From assembly GCA_037833965.1 (NCBI GenBank), contig AP031355.1, positions 6,659,501 through 6,723,500 on the forward strand: DNA of 64,000 bases. The letters run 5' to 3'. The notes beneath the pieces were generated by a model, which was given only the letters and a program-made list of their open reading frames with translations, was not told the DNA's origin and ran no database searches. Of this stretch, positions 58,994-64,000 are shown piece after piece. The position numbers and the translations under genes were made by a program. This stretch comes from Marchantia polymorpha subsp. ruderalis (Eukaryota; Streptophyta; Marchantiopsida; Marchantiales; Marchantiaceae). Positions within the stretch are counted from its first letter, which is position 1, and each line of letters opens with the position of its first letter.

Positions 58994-59374
58994 TGCAGGG
59001 CGCGAGGAGAGTTGGCGGCACAGGTGACTCGTTGTCTAAAAGGATACGCCCATTGGGAGGTGGCAGCTCAAGAGAGGATTACACTCCGGGAGTTCGAGCT
59101 TCGGGCGGCGGCATTGACGGAGGGTGACAGTCGGAGTCGGCGGCGAGTGGCGAGAAAATTAGAAACCTTCTTGTCGGGTGCGCGCGACACTATGGCGCAC
59201 TTGCAGTCGGAAGTCACCACAGCGCTCCGACGCCTGGGGTTACACAGCCGGTCGGAAGACTGGCAAGGTAGAGATAGTAAGCGGAGCAGTCCGGCGCGCA
59301 GGAGGCGCAGCACCGGATCTGCTGAGTGCAGTAGAGTAGTTTGGTTTCGCGCAGATGCTGCGAGTGGTAGATAG
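58994..59374 (+). pseudogene. Element protein, C-terminal part after E5 (E4)
   Basis: Begins at the codon after the GCAGC duplicate and keeps the frame of 55139-55897. Contents: LKGYAHWEVAAQERITLREF, GDSRSRRRVARKLETFLSGA, LRRLGLHSRSEDW and a basic tail. The same C-terminal domain (about 125 residues) is the best conserved part in E1 and E3. Stop at the TAG ending at 59374. Confidence 0.85.
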
Positions 59375-59407
59375 GATAGCGTAGTGCTTGTTAGGATCTT
59401 TTGAGAG

Positions 59408-59414
59408 TATAAAG
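59408..59414 (+). promoter_or_regulatory. TATA-type site of E4
   Basis: TATAAAG followed by a CAAGGCGTTTTGCCTTG hairpin, 0.9 kb before the family 3' end at 60339. Confidence 0.5.
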
Positions 59415-59747
59415 TAGATCAAGGCGTTTTGCCTTGGGACTCTTCCAGTTTCGGAAGTACAGATCAGGAACTCACTTTCTTGGCGTGTTTGTGCATTTTG
59501 GTCCTGGCACCACGTAGAGAAGCTCCAGCATAGCGAAGTTACCGTATGTTGTAGTTGAAGGCCTTCGGCTGAATGTTCAGAGCTAGTACCCGGTTAGAGA
59601 CTTGAGTAGTGCGGATCTGCACCTGCGGGTGATTTCTGATGCTCAGAGCCGGCTGCGAGTTAGAGACTTGAACAGTTCCCCCTTACTCCTTCGAGTGACA
59701 TATCCTGATTGTACTCCTACGGGAAGTTTCCCCTGAATGCCAATGTG

Positions 59748-60046
59748 AAGTTTCATTACTTCGTGTAAACCTTGGTTTGTAATTCAGGTTGTGTGTGTGT
59801 TACTGGATCGTGTTTTCAGTAAGTTCTCAGTCGGGTCTGCACTCCCTGCGTTTGGTGTGAATGTCGAGGGTGACGTCCACGGCGTATGTAGAGGCTTCGT
59901 TCCGAAGTGGGAAGTCCAGTCCGGGTACCCCCGCTAGTTCCTGGCGGAAGGGCAGTAAAAGCCGGAGTGGGAGGCACTACCTGCAGAACCTCTGAGTGAA
60001 CTTGCGAGACACTTTCCTCCTGAAATCCGAAGCGGAGGTCCTGACC
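59748..60046 (+). repeat. 299-bp segment, first copy
   Basis: Nearly identical to 60341-60639, same length, differing at only a few bases (for example GAATGTC against GATAGTC). The first copy is in its normal place in the 3' block of E4. Confidence 0.9.
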
Positions 60047-60340
60047 GACCTCCGAGTTGTGCTTTTTGCCAGTTTCAGGTGTGTGTGTGTGTGTGTGTGT
60101 GTGTTGAGTGACCAAGCTGTACCGTGCATCCTCCGAGCATCCTCCGAGTTGAGATCCTCCTCCGAGTCGAGCCTCCGAGTCGAGCACTGCGGTATTTCTG
60201 GGAGTGACAGTCGCCTAGAATTCAAACTCTACAAAAGTCTGTTAAACGTGACACTTTTACTCTGTGTGTTGCCTCTGTCCCTGTGGGTTCGATCTTTTTA
60301 CCACCATACTGCAGTTTTAGCCTTTGGTGGGTTATTACAT

Positions 60341-60639
60341 AAGTTTCATTACTTCGTGTAAACCTTGGTTTGTAATTCAGGTTGTGTGTGTGTTACTGGA
60401 TCGTGTTTTCAGTAAGTTCTCAGTCGGGTCTGCACTCCCTGCGTTTGGTGTGATAGTCGAGGGTGACGTCCACGGCGTATGTAGAGGCTTTGTTCCGAAG
60501 TGGGAAGTCCAGTCCGGGTACCCCCGCTAGTTCCTGGCGGAAGGGCAGTAAAAGCCGGAGTGGGAGGCACTACCTGCAGAACCTCTGAGTGAACTTGCGA
60601 GACACTTTCCTCCTGAAATCCGAAGCGGAGGTCCTGACC
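60341..60639 (+). repeat. 299-bp segment, second copy beyond the canonical end of E4
   Basis: Direct duplicate of 59748-60046 placed one base after the canonical element end at 60339. It runs straight into the hairpin at 60624-60664. Confidence 0.9.
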
Positions 60640-60664
60640 AGCGGCGCTGGTCAGGACCTCCGCT
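60624..60664. repeat. Perfect 19-bp hairpin at the junction of E4 and AT-rich DNA
   Basis: AGCGGAGGTCCTGACCAGC at 60624-60642 and its exact complement at 60646-60664 with a GGC loop. The right arm is an inverted copy of the end of the 299-bp segment. Confidence 0.9.
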
Positions 60665-60672
60665 CCGTTATG

Positions 60673-61700
60673 TTCTTTACTTGTCAAGAATTTGAAAAAC
60701 TTATGACAATTCGCACTATTTATTTTATGATGAATTTTACAAAATAAATAACATGTTGATTTTATTTCACATCCAAACTTCACTCAAAGTGACAAATTTA
60801 ATTATTTTATGCTTTTTTTTTATTAATATCAATTTGTGCAAGTTAACATAAAATAACCCAAATATTTTTTTATTAAAAATTATAATCAAAAATTTAAAAA
60901 TCAAACTAACAACAAAAATTTAGGTTTCACTAACGTTCACTTTTTAATTCCGTTAATATAAAGATATTCAAACAATATTATTGATCATATTGATTATATT
61001 TAACTTTTTTTTCACTCTATTTTTATTCTTAGAAAAACTTTGTCACAAATTAATCCAATTTAAGTCCTTGTTTATTTTATAATAATTTTTAACTTATTTA
61101 AAAGTATAAATATTTAAATCATATAAGATTATTGTAGATGTTTTCAATATCATGAGGCACAATTTTCCATTCAAAATTATGGGATAAAAGAATTTGTCTT
61201 TGTTTGCTACATTTTGTTAGCAATACATATTGAGTTGTGTTATACTTGCAGTAAGGAAGTACAAATGATTTTCCCAAAAAATTTCATTGCGCTTAATTTT
61301 CAGTTTTAAAATGTCTTCATATTTATACTTCATAATTTATATATTGATCTCTTATATATTTAAAATTAATTTCGAATATTAACTGAAAATATTGTAATCT
61401 ATTAGTTTTTAAGATCTGGAAAAATATCTTATTTATTAGAAACCTATTTTCTATTTGATGTAAATCTGTACAATCAAATTTTCATGAAACTTTTATTTCT
61501 TCAAATATTACTATTTAAATTCAAGCATGGAAAAAAAATTGTTGAATTTCCTACTAAGTATGTATCATCATCAACTCTATTTTTATTTATGAAGATTATG
61601 ATTCGCATATAATCTGAGTTTATCAAAAAAGTAACAAAGTTTTTTCATCATGCGAGAGCCTAAAAAATGTAATCCTACCATTTTCTAAGATCTATTGAGC
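60673..61700. other. AT-rich DNA, no gene recognised
   Basis: Extremely AT-rich, poly-A and poly-T runs, stops in all frames. Confidence 0.5.
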
Positions 61701-61731
61701 AAGATAAACATAACCTCACATATGATTATCG

Positions 61732-62043
61732 ATGGATTCGACTATTTTCATCTCGGTTCTAATGGTTTCAGAGTGCAGCTGGCGATCACACAGAGAAAAG
61801 TGGCCACGACGAGAGAGTCCTACGGGACCCTCAGACAATGTAACCGCAGTGGATAAGAGTTGCAGACGTCAAGAAGACAATGACCTTTACATCTCAAATG
61901 TCAGATCTGAAGTTACTTCGGAATGCAGGCAGAAGTGCCTTGAATTTATCTATCCATTAATTCATATGTACAAGCTGCACTGCCAGCAAACATTTTTCAC
62001 ACAATTAAAATTGCGACTGAAAGTCGAATATGTATTTAATTGA
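61732..62043 (+). CDS. Hypothetical 103-residue frame, doubtful
   Basis: ATG-initiated frame (start MDSTIFISVLMVSECSW) in a stretch of higher GC than its surroundings. No signal peptide cleavage site, domain or repeat is recognised. It may be an exon, a fragment or chance. Confidence 0.2.
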   Translation: MDSTIFISVLMVSECSWRSHREKWPRRESPTGPSDNVTAVDKSCRRQEDNDLYISNVRSEVTSECRQKCLEFIYPLIHMYKLHCQQTFFTQLKLRLKVEYVFN

Positions 62044-62690
62044 TCTTCTGGTGGTCACGGGAAGAACTGGCGAGACAGCTACTATGTGTGGGGGAACGTC
62101 TACTACCAGAACCTGATACGCAAATCTAAATCTTTCGAATTTTTGAGGAAGAACAGGTCAGACTGAAACCAGATCTCGTGTGTGAGAGGTTGAGGGATTT
62201 TCCTTTTATTCACTATGTCGAATCCTTGATCTGCTGGGCAAGAATCAACGTTATCAAGGTAGACACTCGTATTTCGGAGACAGAATGATGTCATAGGGAA
62301 AGAATATGGACAACAGAAAAGGAAAATTGGAAGAAATACTGGAATTCCCTCATGTTCATCATATCAGGAGAGTCAAACGAAGGGGGAAGTCCAGCAGAGC
62401 TAAAATGCATTGCATTCTCCAGCCAAACAAATTCATTGAACATTATTGCAGGTCAGCACAGGTTTAGAACTGAGAGACTTGAATCAACAGTAAGGGCACA
62501 TCTAAGAATTTTGTAGCGAGCAGGCCCTGCCTGGAAGTCGCACTACAGCAGTGGCTAGCAAAATCTTCAGCGCCAGTTCTGGCTTTTCGAAGTCCACTCT
62601 TGACTGGGAATGAAACCGAGCTCCAAGAAAAGCTACCTGATTCATGCCAGCCTCGAGAGCCCTATGCCGGGCACACGCACAAGAACCCGT
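62044..62690. other. 3' flank of the SAXO gene; no separate gene recognised
   Basis: Mixed-composition DNA with short frames only; part is likely the 3' untranslated region of the minus-strand gene next to it. Confidence 0.45.
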
Positions 62691-62691
62691 A

Positions 62692-63360
62692 TTACTTAAA
62701 AGTGATGCTCTTCTCGACGTGCGTGGGAGGCGGAGACGTCATTCGGATCGGATGCACGGGCTTCAAGTTGTAGTCGGATTTCTGGATGGAGACGGGAGCG
62801 ATGGTCTTGCCCTCAGTGCAGGACAACGAGTAGCCCGGCGGCTTCGTCTCCTGCGGCTTGTACAGGAATTTGTCCTTGCTCGAGACCTGGGTCTCCTGCC
62901 AGCGGCCGGGCGGGTCGTCGACCACGTAGAGGTGGCCGTCGCGGCCGACCTCGACGCTGCGCTGGTTCATGGGGCACGCCGGCGGCTTCTTGTGGAAGTA
63001 GTGGTACGTGGTGTCGGCCATGAACGGCGTTCGCTCGGGGAACGGCGGCCATGGTTTCGGCGGGGGCGGCAGCGGCTTCTCCGGGTAGTGGTCGTGGTAG
63101 GTCGTGATTTTGTCCGGCGGCCATCGCTGAGGCGGCGACGGTGGCCGCGGCGGCGGGTGGATGGGCTTCTTGGTGAAGTGCGCTTTCATGGTCGAGATCT
63201 CGTCCATCTTGCCCTTGTCGAACGGAATCACCGTCCGGATGGGCTCCTCCGGCGGGAACTTCGGGTACGCCGGACATTGATGCAGATGGCACGTGCATGC
63301 TTTGCACACGCAGCTCATCGGATGATTCTGTTCGGATTTCAGATCGATCGTCCGCGACAT
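62692..63360 (-). CDS. SAXO/FAM154-type axonemal microtubule-stabilising protein
   Basis: 222 residues from the ATG at 63360. SAXO proteins bind and stabilise axonemal, basal body and centriole microtubules through repeated Mn motifs. Seen here: an N-terminal Cys-rich segment (CVCKACTCHLHQCPAYPKF, residues about 17-35), typical of the family, then Mn-like repeats: STMKAHFTKKPIHPP, TTYHDHYPEKPLPPPPKP, TTYHYFHKKPPACP and a final KSDYNLKPVHP. The protein is Pro- and Lys-rich and has no signal peptide or membrane segment. It is shorter than the animal proteins, having fewer repeats. In a bryophyte the only axonemes are in sperm, so expression in antheridia is expected. The frame is intact, single-exon as seen, and GC-rich against AT-rich flanks. 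A 253-residue overlapping frame on the same strand is a shadow. Confidence 0.85.
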   Translation of the reverse strand: MSRTIDLKSEQNHPMSCVCKACTCHLHQCPAYPKFPPEEPIRTVIPFDKGKMDEISTMKAHFTKKPIHPPPRPPSPPQRWPPDKITTYHDHYPEKPLPPPPKPWPPFPERTPFMADTTYHYFHKKPPACPMNQRSVEVGRDGHLYVVDDPPGRWQETQVSSKDKFLYKPQETKPPGYSLSCTEGKTIAPVSIQKSDYNLKPVHPIRMTSPPPTHVEKSITFK

Positions 63361-63528
63361 AATGTCGACAGCAGAAGAAATGTGTTAGAATTGCCGCCGA
63401 CTCCATCGACGACTCTATTGCAACGAAGCCTGCCACTGCTATTTGCGGCGTTGTGGTTTTCTCTTGATGGAATGAATGTTGACTGATACTGTAAGTACGA
63501 GGAGACGACGTAGACACCGTGCCCCAGA

Positions 63529-63535
63529 TTATATA
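63529..63535 (-). promoter_or_regulatory. Candidate TATA box of the SAXO gene
   Basis: TATATAA in minus sense, about 170 bases before the ATG at 63360. Spacing fits a leader of about 140 bases. No other promoter element was recognised. Confidence 0.5.
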
Positions 63536-63599
63536 ACTTCGAAGCAGCGAATTGCAAGTAAGGAATTCAGCCACTCTGAATTCTTAAATCATAATGCGG

Positions 63600-64000
63600 A
63601 AATTGGACTACTTCTGCACTGACCCCTGGTGGCAAAACGGACTTTACAGATATTCAGTCTGATGATCCACTCGAGAATTCGAGTATTCAGAATGGCAGCA
63701 GATCTGGTCCTAATAGAACGACGATAGAACTGAAGAGCACATAACTTAAATACGGAGAAGTAGACCCGACGAAACACCACCGACAAGCTAGAGTACAAGG
63801 CATAAGAAAAGCTAACACCTCTCCTGCAGTAAATCAGATAAATCATCGCCTACATGCAAATACTCAGTCCCTCACCTACCGATCAAAACAATTTCACCTC
63901 CAATTGCAGAATCACATTGACACAACCCTTTCAAGTTGATTTACCAAACTAGTATTCAAGGTATAATTTATTTCCATGATGGACTCAATTCGCTCACTTC
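63600..64000. other. No gene recognised
   Basis: Short frames only; upstream region of the minus-strand SAXO gene. Confidence 0.45.

Larger units (their letters stand above)
52364..60667 (+). mobile_element. Element E4, the longest coding member, interrupted by E5
   Basis: Starts TGTGGTAACACAC. The family 3' end GTGGGTTATTACA is at 60339, but no matching duplication follows it. Instead a 299-bp duplicate of internal DNA and a perfect hairpin follow, and TTATG appears at 60668-60672, equal to the 5 bases before the start (52359-52363). I take 60667 as the real end. Without E5 and one GCAGC the element is about 5.2 kb. It carries the fullest copy of the element protein gene. Confidence 0.75.

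Noticed and set aside
62813-63574. 253-residue minus-strand frame overlapping the SAXO gene
   Set aside because: Shifted reading of the same GC-rich DNA; only the frame from 63360 shows family motifs.
1-64000. tRNA, rRNA or riboswitch genes
   Set aside because: Looked for by cloverleaf and conserved-box patterns by eye; none found that could be supported.

Overview
The window looks like nuclear DNA of a bryophyte, most likely a liverwort of the Marchantia type. The reasons are indirect: genes are sparse in AT-rich, repeat-laden DNA; there is an intron-poor F-box/kelch-type gene; there is a SAXO (FAM154) axonemal microtubule protein, which fits a land plant with flagellated sperm; plant-type TTTAGGG motifs occur; and GC-rich elements encode a protein that resembles plant transposon-associated proteins I associate with Marchantia. 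No rRNA, tRNA, CRISPR or prokaryotic operon structure was seen. No alignment could be run, so the organism is an inference.

Region 1 (1-26.6 kb) is a cluster of diverged duplicate units in both orientations. Each unit carries a gene for a small secreted hydrophobic protein of unknown function. Three copies are intact (6406-6903 minus, 17718-18233 minus, 24070-24522 plus). At least five more are pseudogenes or remnants (near 362, 2880, 5138, 15403 and 21097). The intact coding parts are almost identical although their flanks have diverged, which points to gene conversion or strong selection. Every intact copy has a TATA box and a conserved GTAAGT right after the last conserved cysteine, so a further exon is possible.

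Region 2 (28.0-36.9 kb and 52.4-60.7 kb) holds five members of one GC-rich transposable element family. They start TGTGGTAAC(C)CAC, end GTGGGTTATTACA and are flanked by 5-bp target-site duplications. Two are nested: E2 lies inside E1 (TSD TTTTA inside TSD ACATC), and E5 lies inside E4, splitting its open reading frame exactly in frame (TSD GCAGC). E1, E3 and E4 carry copies of one coiled-coil protein gene, all broken. E2 and E5 are non-coding arrays of roughly 120-bp hairpin modules alternating with CCTTCGG tetraloop-type hairpins and GTGCAC palindromes. All five share an outward-facing TATA region about 0.9-1 kb before the 3' end. The family is either solo copies of a very long LTR with an ORF in it, or a terminal-inverted-repeat element. 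This is the most unusual content of the window.

Region 3 (26.6-28.0, 33.5-34.5, 36.9-52.4 kb) is mostly AT-rich. It contains a heavily decayed Ty1/copia polyprotein (38.1-40.2 kb), a Ty3/gypsy RT/RNase H fragment (50.5 kb), the F-box gene (43223-44686 plus) followed by a two-copy 186-bp tandem repeat, and several perfect short inverted repeats.

Region 4 (60.7-64 kb) is AT-rich DNA and then the SAXO gene on the minus strand (62692-63360) with a TATA box upstream. The genes do not form a pathway: the window is gene-poor chromatin with one F-box gene, one axonemal gene, one secreted-protein gene cluster and nested transposons.
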